From Pseudomonadota bacterium (GTDB lineage: Bacteria > Pseudomonadota > Alphaproteobacteria > Rhizobiales > Rhizobiaceae): DNA of 5,775 bases. The notes under the pieces were generated by a model. The model saw only the letters and a program-made list of their open reading frames with translations, was not told the origin of the DNA and searched no databases. Both the position numbers and the translations under genes were made by a program. The stretch spans positions 1 to 5,775 of the forward strand of contig JAEWHQ010000356.1 of NCBI GenBank assembly GCA_023387715.1, written 5' to 3'. Each line of letters opens with the position of its first letter. Within the stretch, counting starts at the first letter, position 1. Of this stretch, positions 1 to 5,775 are shown piece after piece.

Positions 1-284
1 TAATAAACGTCATCGTCGCAAAACAAAATATCTCGTTCCTTGCCCCAGTTGTCTTTCACAGCAGGCAACACTTTTGTAGCGGGGCCGTAATCAAAATCTG
101 TCCGGCAAATCGTCACCCCTTCCGGCACTTGCGGCAGCGTGCCAGTCCACTCCGGGAATCTTTTATAACTCGGAGGGATATAAAGATTGATCTGATCCGC
201 ACGATGCTTCTGGTTTAACAGAGATTTAAGTGTCGGAGTAATTTTGTCAAAACGTGGTGGAATAGTCGTCAGCGTAATAATCAT
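1..284 (-). CDS. Glycosyltransferase-like protein, N-terminal part (runs off left edge)
   Basis: The minus strand is open from an ATG at 284 to the window edge, giving 94 residues and two extra bases with no stop. The protein starts MIITLTTIPPRFDKITPTLK and has a GT-A-like opening: a beta strand (IITLTTIP), a helix with 'LKSLLNQ', then 'INLYIPPSYKRFPEW'. At residues 85-94 the segment DILFCDDDVY carries an Asp-Asp-Asp cluster after a hydrophobic strand, as expected for the metal- and sugar-nucleotide-binding DxD motif of GT-A transferases. I recall similar unnamed proteins in Brucella-group genomes annotated as glycosyltransferases. The ATG is the first possible start after an in-frame stop (TAA) 51 bases upstream; the Shine-Dalgarno is weak (TAGG, 7 bases away). 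The acceptor and the sugar cannot be told. It is transcribed divergently from the helicase gene. The coding call is good; the enzymatic role is inferred from fold-level features only, and the rest of the protein is not visible. Confidence 0.8.
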   Translation of the reverse strand, partial: MIITLTTIPPRFDKITPTLKSLLNQKHRADQINLYIPPSYKRFPEWTGTLPQVPEGVTICRTDFDYGPATKVLPAVKDNWGKERDILFCDDDVY

Positions 285-445
285 TAAACGGCCTAAAAGC
301 CTTCTGGCAGGAGAATAGAAGATAACCCTCCTTTACAAAGCGATTATGACTACTCAACGACAAAATGACGATATCCCCTCACTTAATATAACATTTCAAA
401 TCAACATCGCATCGCATAGTCACGATAGCAAAAACAAATTCACCC

Positions 446-474
446 TTGCAGAACAGTCGGAGAACAAGCTATAC
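446..474 (+). promoter_or_regulatory. Candidate sigma-70-type promoter upstream of helicase gene
   Basis: TTGCAG (446-451) and CTATAC (469-474) are separated by 17 bases, the ideal spacing for a housekeeping promoter. Each box departs from consensus at two positions. It would give a leader of about 70 bases containing the hairpin at 479-513. Chance matches of this quality are common, so this is a candidate only. Confidence 0.25.
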
Positions 475-478
475 CCGT

Positions 479-513
479 GGCACTCAGGAAAAGCGCACAT
501 AGTACCTGATGCC
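479..513 (+). other. Bulged hairpin in helicase gene leader
   Basis: GGCACTCAGG (479-488) and CCTGATGCC (505-513) pair over nine base pairs with one bulged C, around a 16-base loop. About ten bases later comes a T-rich run (524-533) broken by A. It could be a weak terminator or attenuator ahead of the helicase, or have no function. The pairing is seen directly; any role is inference. Confidence 0.3.
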
Positions 514-517
514 ATCC

Positions 518-544
518 TTGATCTTTTATTTATATGAGTACACT
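518..544 (+). promoter_or_regulatory. Candidate promoter giving a leaderless helicase mRNA
   Basis: TTGATC (518-523) and TACACT (539-544) lie 15 bases apart, somewhat short. If TACACT were the -10, transcription would start at about 551-553, that is, at the helicase ATG itself. This would explain the absence of a Shine-Dalgarno before that ATG. Weak on sequence alone. Confidence 0.2.
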
Positions 545-552
545 CTCAAGCA

Positions 553-3084
553 ATGTCTGACTTTCCTGACGATATGCCCTTTTTTGGTGAACCGGATGCC
601 CCACGCAAACCGCAAGAGCGGCAAGCCGGTGCAGAACCAAGTGGTATTGCAGCGCGCGCTATGGCTGCGCGCAATCAACAACGCGGCGAACCGGCATATT
701 TGACAGGATTAAATCCGGAACAGCGTCTGGCGGTTGAAACAACAGAAGGCCCTGTGCTGGTGCTTGCCGGTGCGGGAACAGGTAAAACACGCGTTCTCAC
801 CACCCGTATTGCACATATTATCAATCAGGGGCTTGCTTATCCGAGTCAGATTTTGGCCGTTACATTTACCAATAAAGCAGCACGAGAAATGCGTGAGCGT
901 ATTGGTGTCTTGCTGGGGGACTCGGTTGAAGGCATGCCATGGCTCGGCACCTTCCACTCCATCGGTGTCAAACTTTTGCGCCGCCATGCAGAGCTTGCAC
1001 ATTTGCGCTCTGACTTCACCATTCTGGATACCGATGATGTCATTCGTCTCATCAAGCAATTAATCCAAGCCGAAGGTCTGGACGATAAGCGCTGGCCTGC
1101 CCGCAGCTTCGCCAATATGATTGACGGTTGGAAAAACAAAGGTTTGAGCCCATCGGAAATTTCCGAAGGTGATGCCCGTGCTTTTGCGAATGGTAAAGGA
1201 CGCGAGCTTTACGAAGCCTACCAGAACCGGTTGCGCACGCTCAATGCTTGTGATTTTGGCGATCTGCTGCTGCACCCGATCCGCATTTTCCGTACTCATC
1301 CGGATATTTTGCGCGAATATCATCAGAAATTCCGCTACATTCTGGTTGACGAGTATCAAGATACCAATACGGCGCAATATATGTGGCTGCGCCTATTGGC
1401 ACAGCGCCCGCAAAACAAAACCCGCACCGACAATCCGGATGGTTTTTCTGCCCAGCAAGGCGTCAATCTGTGCTGTGTGGGTGATGATGACCAGTCGATT
1501 TATGGCTGGCGCGGTGCGGAAGTTGACAATATCCTGCGTTTTGAAAAAGATTTTCCGGGCGCTGCCGTTATCAAGCTGGAACGTAATTACCGTTCCACCG
1601 CCCATATTCTGGGCGCTGCCGGTTATTTGATTTCCCATAATGAAGGACGGCTTGGCAAAACACTTTTCACCGATGCTCCTGATCCGGATGATGCTCGCGT
1701 GCAAGTGCATGCCGCATGGGATTCGGAAGAAGAAGCCCGCGCTGTCGGCGAAACTATCGAACAAGCTCAACGCCACGGCCATAAGCTGAATGACATGGCT
1801 ATTCTGGTGCGTGCGTCTTTTCAGATGCGCGAATTTGAAGATCGTTTTGTCACACTCGGCCTCAATTACCGCGTCATTGGCGGCCCGCGCTTCTATGAGC
1901 GCCTCGAAGTCCGTGATGCGATGGCCTATTTGCGCGTTGTGGCGCAAGGCGCTGATGATTTAGCCTTTGAACGCATTCTGAATACGCCGAAACGCGGCCT
2001 TGGCGATGCATCCATGCGCCAAATTCACGATTATGCGCGCGAGCGCGGCATTCCGATGCTGGAAGCCGCCCATGATTTGGTGCAAACAGAAGAGTTGAAG
2101 CCAAAACCACGCTCAGCACTGCGTGAAGTGGTTGAGAACTTCTATCGCTGGCAATCGCTGATCGACATTACCCCGCACACGGAACTGGCCGAAATGATTC
2201 TCGATGAATCCGGCTACACCGCGATGTGGCAGAATGACAAAACCGCAGAAGCACCGGGCAGACTGGAAAACTTGAAAGAATTCATCCGTTCGATGGAAGA
2301 TTATGAATCTTTGCGCGGATTTCTCGAGCATGTTGCCCTTGTGATGGATGCTGACAAAAATGAAAACATGGATGCCGTCAATATTATGACGCTGCACTCG
2401 GCCAAAGGGCTGGAGTTTGAAACCGTGTTTTTACCAGGCTGGGAAGAAGGTCTGTTTCCGCACCAGCGCTCACTCGACGAAGGCGGGCGTTCAGGGCTGG
2501 AAGAAGAACGGCGTCTGGCTTATGTCGGGGTCACCCGCGCCAAGAAAAACCTGCATATCTGGTTTGTTTCCAATCGTCGTATTCATGGCATGTGGCAATC
2601 CACCATTCCGTCCCGCTTTTTGGATGAATTGCCGGAAGCCCATGTGGAAATTGCCGAAATGGACGGCAATTACGGTGGCTATGGCTCCAGCGGCGGCTAC
2701 AGCCAGTCACGGTTTGAAAAAGCCGACCCGTTCCAAAATTCCTATTCCACACCGGGCTGGCAGCGCGCCCAGCAAAACCGCAATGATGCCACGCGCAACA
2801 ATTGGGGCTCGCGCTCGGGCGCCAATGTCGAACGCATCGGTTATGGCGAAACGGAATCCTCCTTTGGTGCCGGTCGCGGCTCCGTGAAAGGCCGCACCAT
2901 TGACGGCGAGATCGTCAGCAAATCGGTCAATGTCAGCACATCAGATTTCAAAGTCGGCTCGCGGGTTTTCCATCTTAAATTCGGCAATGGCACTGTCGCC
3001 GTCGTTGACGGCAACAAGCTGACAGTCGAGTTTGACAAGGCAGGGCAAAAACGTGTTCTCGATAGCTTCGTGAAGCCGGTATAA
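553..3084 (+). CDS. uvrD: UvrD/PcrA-type ATP-dependent 3'-5' DNA helicase
   Basis: This is a complete 843-residue superfamily 1A helicase, which uses ATP to unwind DNA 3'-5' and serves nucleotide excision and mismatch repair and removal of proteins from DNA. Motifs in order: Q-motif LNPEQ (53-57); Walker A GAGTGKT (73-79); Ia TFTNKAA (104-110); Walker B DEYQD (266-270); III VGDDDQSIYGWRGA (309-322); IV LERNYRS (342-348); V TLHSAKGLEF (613-622); VI RRLAYVGVTRAKK (653-665). Residues 801-843 form the C-terminal Tudor-like domain of UvrD/PcrA. It is longer than E. coli UvrD (about 720) through a 45-residue hydrophilic N-terminal extension, an insertion at about 286-304, and a Gly/Ser/Asn/Gln-rich, probably disordered linker (about 700-798). 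The ATG is the first possible start after an in-frame stop at 535-537; there is no good Shine-Dalgarno. No key residue is missing. Whether this is the main UvrD or a PcrA-like paralogue cannot be decided here. Confidence 0.97.
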   Translation: MSDFPDDMPFFGEPDAPRKPQERQAGAEPSGIAARAMAARNQQRGEPAYLTGLNPEQRLAVETTEGPVLVLAGAGTGKTRVLTTRIAHIINQGLAYPSQILAVTFTNKAAREMRERIGVLLGDSVEGMPWLGTFHSIGVKLLRRHAELAHLRSDFTILDTDDVIRLIKQLIQAEGLDDKRWPARSFANMIDGWKNKGLSPSEISEGDARAFANGKGRELYEAYQNRLRTLNACDFGDLLLHPIRIFRTHPDILREYHQKFRYILVDEYQDTNTAQYMWLRLLAQRPQNKTRTDNPDGFSAQQGVNLCCVGDDDQSIYGWRGAEVDNILRFEKDFPGAAVIKLERNYRSTAHILGAAGYLISHNEGRLGKTLFTDAPDPDDARVQVHAAWDSEEEARAVGETIEQAQRHGHKLNDMAILVRASFQMREFEDRFVTLGLNYRVIGGPRFYERLEVRDAMAYLRVVAQGADDLAFERILNTPKRGLGDASMRQIHDYARERGIPMLEAAHDLVQTEELKPKPRSALREVVENFYRWQSLIDITPHTELAEMILDESGYTAMWQNDKTAEAPGRLENLKEFIRSMEDYESLRGFLEHVALVMDADKNENMDAVNIMTLHSAKGLEFETVFLPGWEEGLFPHQRSLDEGGRSGLEEERRLAYVGVTRAKKNLHIWFVSNRRIHGMWQSTIPSRFLDELPEAHVEIAEMDGNYGGYGSSGGYSQSRFEKADPFQNSYSTPGWQRAQQNRNDATRNNWGSRSGANVERIGYGETESSFGAGRGSVKGRTIDGEIVSKSVNVSTSDFKVGSRVFHLKFGNGTVAVVDGNKLTVEFDKAGQKRVLDSFVKPV

Positions 3085-3085
3085 T

Positions 3086-3118
3086 TTTCTAATATTTTCA
3101 GTATTAGAAATTATTTTC
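3086..3118 (+). terminator. Possible AT-rich terminator after helicase gene
   Basis: TTTCTAATA (3086-3094) and TATTAGAAA (3102-3110) form a perfect 9-bp stem with a 7-base loop, beginning directly after the helicase stop codon and followed by TTATTTT (3111-3117). The stem has a single G-C pair, so it is weak and termination is likely partial. Position and the T-run favour a terminator; read-through into the symporter remains possible. Confidence 0.45.
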
Positions 3119-3162
3119 TCAAAAATCGGATTCATCAGAATAAACGCATTACGCACAAACCA

Positions 3163-3194
3163 TAAGCCGGAATAGCATAGCTTACTCCGGCTTA
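3163..3194. other. Perfect 9-bp hairpin upstream of the symporter gene
   Basis: TAAGCCGGA (3163-3171) and TCCGGCTTA (3186-3194) are exact reverse complements around a 14-base loop, and the loop itself holds a 3-bp dyad (AGC-ATA-GCT, 3174-3182). There is no T-run directly after it on the plus strand, so it is not a classical terminator for the helicase. It may be a second rho-independent-like or processing structure, an operator, a leader element of the symporter mRNA, or a copy of a dispersed genomic repeat. Confidence 0.45.
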
Positions 3195-3257
3195 GAGACT
3201 GAGATATTTTCACTGGCAATGAATAGTGGTTTTTCAAACCTTCCCATTGCTGTCTTT

Positions 3258-3262
3258 GAAAG
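3258..3262 (+). promoter_or_regulatory. Ribosome binding site deciding the symporter start
   Basis: GAAAG lies 7 bases before the ATG at 3270. The alternative in-frame ATG at 3219 has no comparable purine-rich site at a good distance, so this modest match favours 3270 as the start. Confidence 0.4.
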
Positions 3263-3269
3263 TAGCATC

Positions 3270-4646
3270 ATGTCTCAGTCACAAAGTGTTAAAACTTCAG
3301 GCGCCCAGCCGCCTAAGCCGCTTTACCTGAACTTCGGTTTTCAGGTCATTGCAGCGATGATCATCGGCCTGATTTTAGGCTTCATCGCCCGCAATATGGG
3401 GCCGGACGCGGCAGGTAATGCCAACTGGCTCGCCGTCACCTTGCAAACAATCGGTTCGATTTTTGTACAAATGCTGCGCGCCTTGGTGCCGCCATTGGTC
3501 TTCACCGCAATCGTTGCCTCGATTGCTAATCTCGCAGCCCTCAACAATGCCGCCAAACTGGTATGGCAGACCCTGTTATGGTTTGCGATCACCTCTTTTG
3601 TCTCCGTGCTGATCGGTATTGCACTTGGCCTGATCATTCAGCCTGGTATTGGTTCCGGCGTGCTTGAAACAGCGGCTAAAGCTCCTGCATCTTCAGGTTC
3701 ATGGCTCGATTTCCTCAAAGGTCTGGTGCCTGCCAATATTCTCGGCCTGGAAGCTTCAACCCGCCTGAATGGTACTGCTGCCTCCACATCGCTTAACTTC
3801 AACGTGCTGCAAATCCTCGTGGTTGCTATCACTGTTGGTGTTGCTGCACTGAAAGTGGGCGAAGCTGCCAAGCCGTTCCTCACCTTCAACCAGTCGCTTC
3901 TGGTCGTGGTCAGAAAAATCCTCTGGTGGGTTATCCGCCTCACCCCGATCGGCACCATTGGTTTGCTTGGCCGTGCGGTGGCGCAATATGGCTGGGAAAC
4001 CCTGTCGCAGCTCAGCTGGTATGCCGCCGCTATTTATATCGGCCTCGCCATTGTGTTGTTCGTGGTCTATCCGGTTGTGCTGATCATCCACGGCCTGAAG
4101 CCTTCACGCTTCTTTGCAGGCAGCTGGCCTGCAATCCAGCTGGCCTTTGTTTCCCGCTCGTCCATCGGCACATTGCCGGTGACCGAAACCGTGACAGAGC
4201 GCAATCTTGGTGTACCGCGTGAATATTCAGCCTTTGCTGTACCGCTTGGTGCAACCACGAAAATGGACGGCTGTGCTGCAATTTATCCGGCTATTTCCGC
4301 CATCTTCATTGCCCAGTTCTTCGGCATTCAGTTAGGCTTGCAGGAATATGTACTGATCGCTTTTGTCTCGGTCTTGGGTTCAGCAGCTACTGCTGGTCTC
4401 ACTGGTGCGGTTGTCATGCTGACACTGACCCTCTCCACATTGGGTCTGCCGCTTGAAGGTGTTGGTCTGTTGCTGGCAATTGATCCGATTTTGGATATGG
4501 GACGCACCGCCGTCAATGTTGCCGGTCAGGCGCTCATTCCAACCATCGTTGCTAAACGCGAAGGTATTCTGAACGAAGAGATTTATAATTCGCCTAAGAA
4601 TATCGACAGCGCCGATCCATCAGAATTAAGCGTACAACCTGCTTGA
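3270..4646 (+). CDS. Dicarboxylate/amino-acid:cation symporter (DAACS family)
   Basis: This 458-residue inner-membrane transporter belongs to the GltP/DctA/GltPh fold, which imports dicarboxylates or acidic amino acids with cations. It has many hydrophobic helices, HP1 with SRSSIGTLPVT (295-305), TM7 with LGATTKMDGCAAIYPA (326-341), HP2 around SAATAGLTGAVVM (371-383), and TM8 with DPILDMGRTAVNVAGQ (405-420). By alignment with GltPh from memory, D390, D394, R397, T398, N401 and D312 are kept (here D405, D409, R412, T413, N416, D333), but N310 is Lys331, T314 is Cys335, D405 is Gln420, and the Pro of the HP2 tip is Thr378. The conserved Arg412 suggests an acidic substrate; the cation changes suggest different coupling. 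An in-frame ATG at 3219 would add 17 residues; I prefer 3270 because of its ribosome binding site and hydrophilic start. It is convergent with creA and probably a single-gene unit. The substrate is unknown. Confidence 0.92.
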   Translation: MSQSQSVKTSGAQPPKPLYLNFGFQVIAAMIIGLILGFIARNMGPDAAGNANWLAVTLQTIGSIFVQMLRALVPPLVFTAIVASIANLAALNNAAKLVWQTLLWFAITSFVSVLIGIALGLIIQPGIGSGVLETAAKAPASSGSWLDFLKGLVPANILGLEASTRLNGTAASTSLNFNVLQILVVAITVGVAALKVGEAAKPFLTFNQSLLVVVRKILWWVIRLTPIGTIGLLGRAVAQYGWETLSQLSWYAAAIYIGLAIVLFVVYPVVLIIHGLKPSRFFAGSWPAIQLAFVSRSSIGTLPVTETVTERNLGVPREYSAFAVPLGATTKMDGCAAIYPAISAIFIAQFFGIQLGLQEYVLIAFVSVLGSAATAGLTGAVVMLTLTLSTLGLPLEGVGLLLAIDPILDMGRTAVNVAGQALIPTIVAKREGILNEEIYNSPKNIDSADPSELSVQPA

Positions 4647-4664
4647 GATAACTAAAATACAAAC

Positions 4665-4700
4665 AAAAAATGCCGGGCTTAATGTCCGGCATTTTTATTT
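4665..4700. terminator. Bidirectional rho-independent terminator
   Basis: AAAAATGCCGG (4666-4676) pairs perfectly with CCGGCATTTTT (4686-4696), with a further G-T wobble at the loop (4677/4685). On the plus strand the GC core is followed by TTTTTATTT, and on the minus strand by a run of T then GTTTG. It lies 19 bases after the symporter stop and 24 bases after the creA stop (reading leftward), so it can end both convergent transcripts. Confidence 0.9.
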
Positions 4701-4719
4701 AAGTCATTAGAATAATTGA

Positions 4720-5211
4720 TTATTGCGGCTTGCCTTTTTCCCACATCACATCACCACGATAAAGCGGAACAGTGGAAAGAGAGGTTTTAGCTGAACCATC
4801 CTGCACCTGCGCCGCATGTGCCAGATAAAGCAATGTATTATTTTTCTGATCATAAATGCGGGTGATAATCAGTTTTTTCCAAATCAAACTGGTACGTTCA
4901 GAGAAAACCCGTTCGCCGCTTTTGCCAAGCTTGATATCACCAATGGTAATCGGCCCTGTCTGCTCGCATGAAATCGACGCATTGGACGGATTTTCGAACC
5001 AATTGCCCTTTTGCAGCCGATCAATAATTCCGCGCGAAAAAGAAGCCAAATGACAGGTGACACCCTGTACCTTCGGATCAGGCACCGCATCAATCACAAT
5101 ATCATTACCCAGCCAATCTACACCGACTTTGCCGACATCTTCCGCCAGTGACGGGGTAATACCGGCCATTAAAAGTGCAGTGACAAATCCCGCCTGAACC
5201 AATTTACGCAT
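4720..5211 (-). CDS. creA: CreA family protein, secreted to the periplasm
   Basis: The 163-residue protein has a clear Sec signal peptide: MRKL, a hydrophobic core (VQAGFVTALLMAGI) and a likely cut after residue 23 (SLA|ED). The mature part matches E. coli CreA as I remember it: 'VGKVGVDWLGNDIVIDAVPDP', 'VTCHLASFSRGI' (Cys53), 'NPSNASISCEQTGPI' (Cys82), 'GERVFSERTSLIWKKL', 'RIYDQKNNTLLYLAHAA' and 'SLSTVPLY'. The two cysteines probably form a disulphide. CreA takes its name from the E. coli creABCD locus, but its molecular function is not established, and no creB/C/D is seen here. The ATG at 5211 is chosen over an in-frame ATG at 5259 because it follows AAGGG at 9 bases and starts a proper signal peptide, while the upstream 16 codons overlap the promoter. 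It has its own promoter and shares a terminator with the symporter. Confidence 0.93.
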   Translation of the reverse strand: MRKLVQAGFVTALLMAGITPSLAEDVGKVGVDWLGNDIVIDAVPDPKVQGVTCHLASFSRGIIDRLQKGNWFENPSNASISCEQTGPITIGDIKLGKSGERVFSERTSLIWKKLIITRIYDQKNNTLLYLAHAAQVQDGSAKTSLSTVPLYRGDVMWEKGKPQ

Positions 5212-5220
5212 CTGCCGGCA

Positions 5221-5225
5221 CCCTT
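5221..5225 (-). promoter_or_regulatory. creA ribosome binding site
   Basis: On the minus strand AAGGG is followed by 9 bases and then the ATG at 5211. It decides this start over the ATG at 5259. Confidence 0.65.
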
Positions 5226-5236
5226 TTTTGCTGATA

Positions 5237-5257
5237 GATCTATAAAAAATATAGATC
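5237..5257. promoter_or_regulatory. Perfect palindrome over the creA -10 region, operator candidate
   Basis: GATCTATA (5237-5244) and TATAGATC (5250-5257) are exact inverted repeats around AAAAA. The 21-bp site covers the proposed -10 box and the likely transcription start (about 5241), so it would be mostly upstream of or at the mRNA 5' end. That fits a repressor operator better than an RNA hairpin. The regulator is unknown. Confidence 0.5.
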
Positions 5258-5275
5258 AAAGCTGAGCGCTTGCAA
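5248..5275 (-). promoter_or_regulatory. creA promoter, sigma-70 type
   Basis: On the minus strand TTGCAA (5275-5270) and TATATT (5253-5248) are 16 bases apart. Both boxes are close to TTGACA and TATAAT. The predicted start near 5241 gives a leader of about 30 bases that contains the ribosome binding site. Confidence 0.6.
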
Positions 5276-5296
5276 GAAGGCAGATTAAGTCTCCGT

Positions 5297-5775
5297 TCAA
5301 TCTTGCGGTTTACTTAACTCATTAGCAGCAATCACCTCCCATTTATCCAGAAACTCAGAGATTTCCAGCACTTGTATATCCGGCATCGCACGGTAGATCA
5401 TCGCCACCGGCCAGTCCCACCATTGCAATGTCAACAAGCGCTCGACAATCTCTGCCGGAAAGCGCGCACGGATAGGACGCGCCGGAGAACCGGCAACAAT
5501 GGTATAATTTCCGACATCACGCGTCACCACAGCATTGGCACCGATAACCGAACCATGACCGATGGAAATACCCGGCATAATCACTGCGCCATGGCCAATC
5601 CACACATCATTGCCGATTGTCACACGTTTGCTCTGGCGATAGGCGCGATAGTCCATATCAAGGCCGATATGGCGGAAATATTCATTCGGCCGATAGGTCA
5701 TTTTATGGGACATCAACCGCACAATCGGGTGTTCCAGCGCATTCATACGTACATTGGCGGCAATGTAGCAGAATT
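5297..5775 (-). CDS. Hexapeptide-repeat acetyltransferase, phosphonate-associated type (5' end off window)
   Basis: The visible 158 residues belong to a left-handed beta-helix acyltransferase. Tandem hexapeptide turns run through VTIGND, VWIGHG, AVIMPG, ISIGHG, SVIGAN, AVVTRD, followed by the family's usual IVAGSPARPIRARFP and a C-terminal helical tail with LQWWDW. The pattern 'IAANVRMNALEHP...SHKMTYRP' before the repeats and the WWDW tail resemble the hexapeptide transferase family linked to phosphonate metabolism, which sits among phn genes in many proteobacteria; other xenobiotic or antibiotic acetyltransferases are close relatives. The His of the EHP motif corresponds in position to the catalytic His of that group, by memory. 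The frame stays open upstream of the ATG at 5746 to the window edge (FCYIAANVR), and those residues fit the family, so that ATG is internal. The gene stops 85 bases before creA on the same strand with no terminator hairpin between. The substrate is unknown. Confidence 0.88.
   Translation of the reverse strand, partial: FCYIAANVRMNALEHPIVRLMSHKMTYRPNEYFRHIGLDMDYRAYRQSKRVTIGNDVWIGHGAVIMPGISIGHGSVIGANAVVTRDVGNYTIVAGSPARPIRARFPAEIVERLLTLQWWDWPVAMIYRAMPDIQVLEISEFLDKWEVIAANELSKPQD

Larger units (their letters stand above)
285..552. other. Divergent intergenic region between glycosyltransferase and helicase genes
   Basis: These 268 bases are AT-richer than the flanking genes and must hold the promoters of both divergent genes. 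A 63-codon plus-strand frame at 346-537 has no Shine-Dalgarno, no recognisable domain and an unconvincing composition, so I leave it uncalled. The stretch contains two weak sigma-70-like candidates on the plus strand and a bulged hairpin at 479-513, listed separately. On the minus strand AGGAGG occurs about 35 bases before the glycosyltransferase ATG, with no start codon at a useful distance. I see no tRNA or other known RNA here. Confidence 0.6.

Noticed and set aside
346..537. 63-codon plus-strand open frame in the intergenic region
   Set aside because: No Shine-Dalgarno, no recognisable domain, signal peptide or membrane segment, and it overlaps the likely helicase promoter region.
1393..1947. 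184-codon minus-strand open frame inside the helicase gene
   Set aside because: It is the antisense of conserved helicase motifs III and IV and has no ribosome binding site or family resemblance.
3026..3060. TTGACA-like hexamer near the end of the helicase gene as a symporter promoter
   Set aside because: No acceptable -10 box follows at 16-18 bases, and it lies in the conserved coding sequence of the Tudor-like domain.
3219..3269. 17-codon N-terminal extension of the symporter from the ATG at 3219
   Set aside because: In frame and possible, but it lacks a good ribosome binding site, while the ATG at 3270 has GAAAG at 7 bases and gives a usual hydrophilic N-terminus.
5212..5259. Longer creA start at 5259
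   Set aside because: It would place 16 residues before a normal signal peptide and put the start codon upstream of the predicted transcription start near 5241.

Overview
The window looks like ordinary chromosomal DNA from an alphaproteobacterium, most likely of the Hyphomicrobiales (Brucella/Ochrobactrum/Pseudochrobactrum side). This rests on protein resemblance recalled from memory (a long UvrD/PcrA helicase with an N-terminal extension, a stand-alone CreA-family protein, a phosphonate-associated hexapeptide transferase) and on moderate base composition judged by eye, so the genus is not secure. There are no RNA genes, insertion sequences, CRISPR arrays or prophage genes that I can see.

Layout: (1) 1-284, minus strand: the first 94 codons of a glycosyltransferase-like protein that leaves the window on the left. 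(2) 285-552: a 268-bp divergent intergenic region with weak promoter candidates and one bulged hairpin. (3) 553-3084, plus strand: a complete 843-residue superfamily 1A DNA helicase (UvrD/PcrA) with all motifs intact. (4) 3085-3269: an intergenic region with an AT-rich possible terminator and a separate perfect 9-bp hairpin. (5) 3270-4646, plus strand: a DAACS-family dicarboxylate/amino-acid:cation symporter with unusual residues at the cation sites. (6) 4665-4700: a strong hairpin terminator that can work in both directions, between convergent genes. (7) 4720-5211, minus strand: a secreted CreA-family protein with its own promoter, ribosome binding site and a striking palindrome over the -10. 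(8) 5297-5775, minus strand: a left-handed beta-helix acetyltransferase whose true start lies beyond the right edge.

The genes look like independent transcription units rather than a pathway. The helicase acts in DNA repair, the symporter in uptake through the inner membrane and CreA in the periplasm; the hexapeptide transferase resembles a family found beside phosphonate-degradation genes, which could only lie off the right edge. I found no convincing new multi-gene system. The most interesting points are the symporter's changed cation-site residues (Lys for Asn, Gln for Asp), the palindromic operator-like site at the creA promoter, the hairpin in front of the symporter, and the helicase start with no Shine-Dalgarno.
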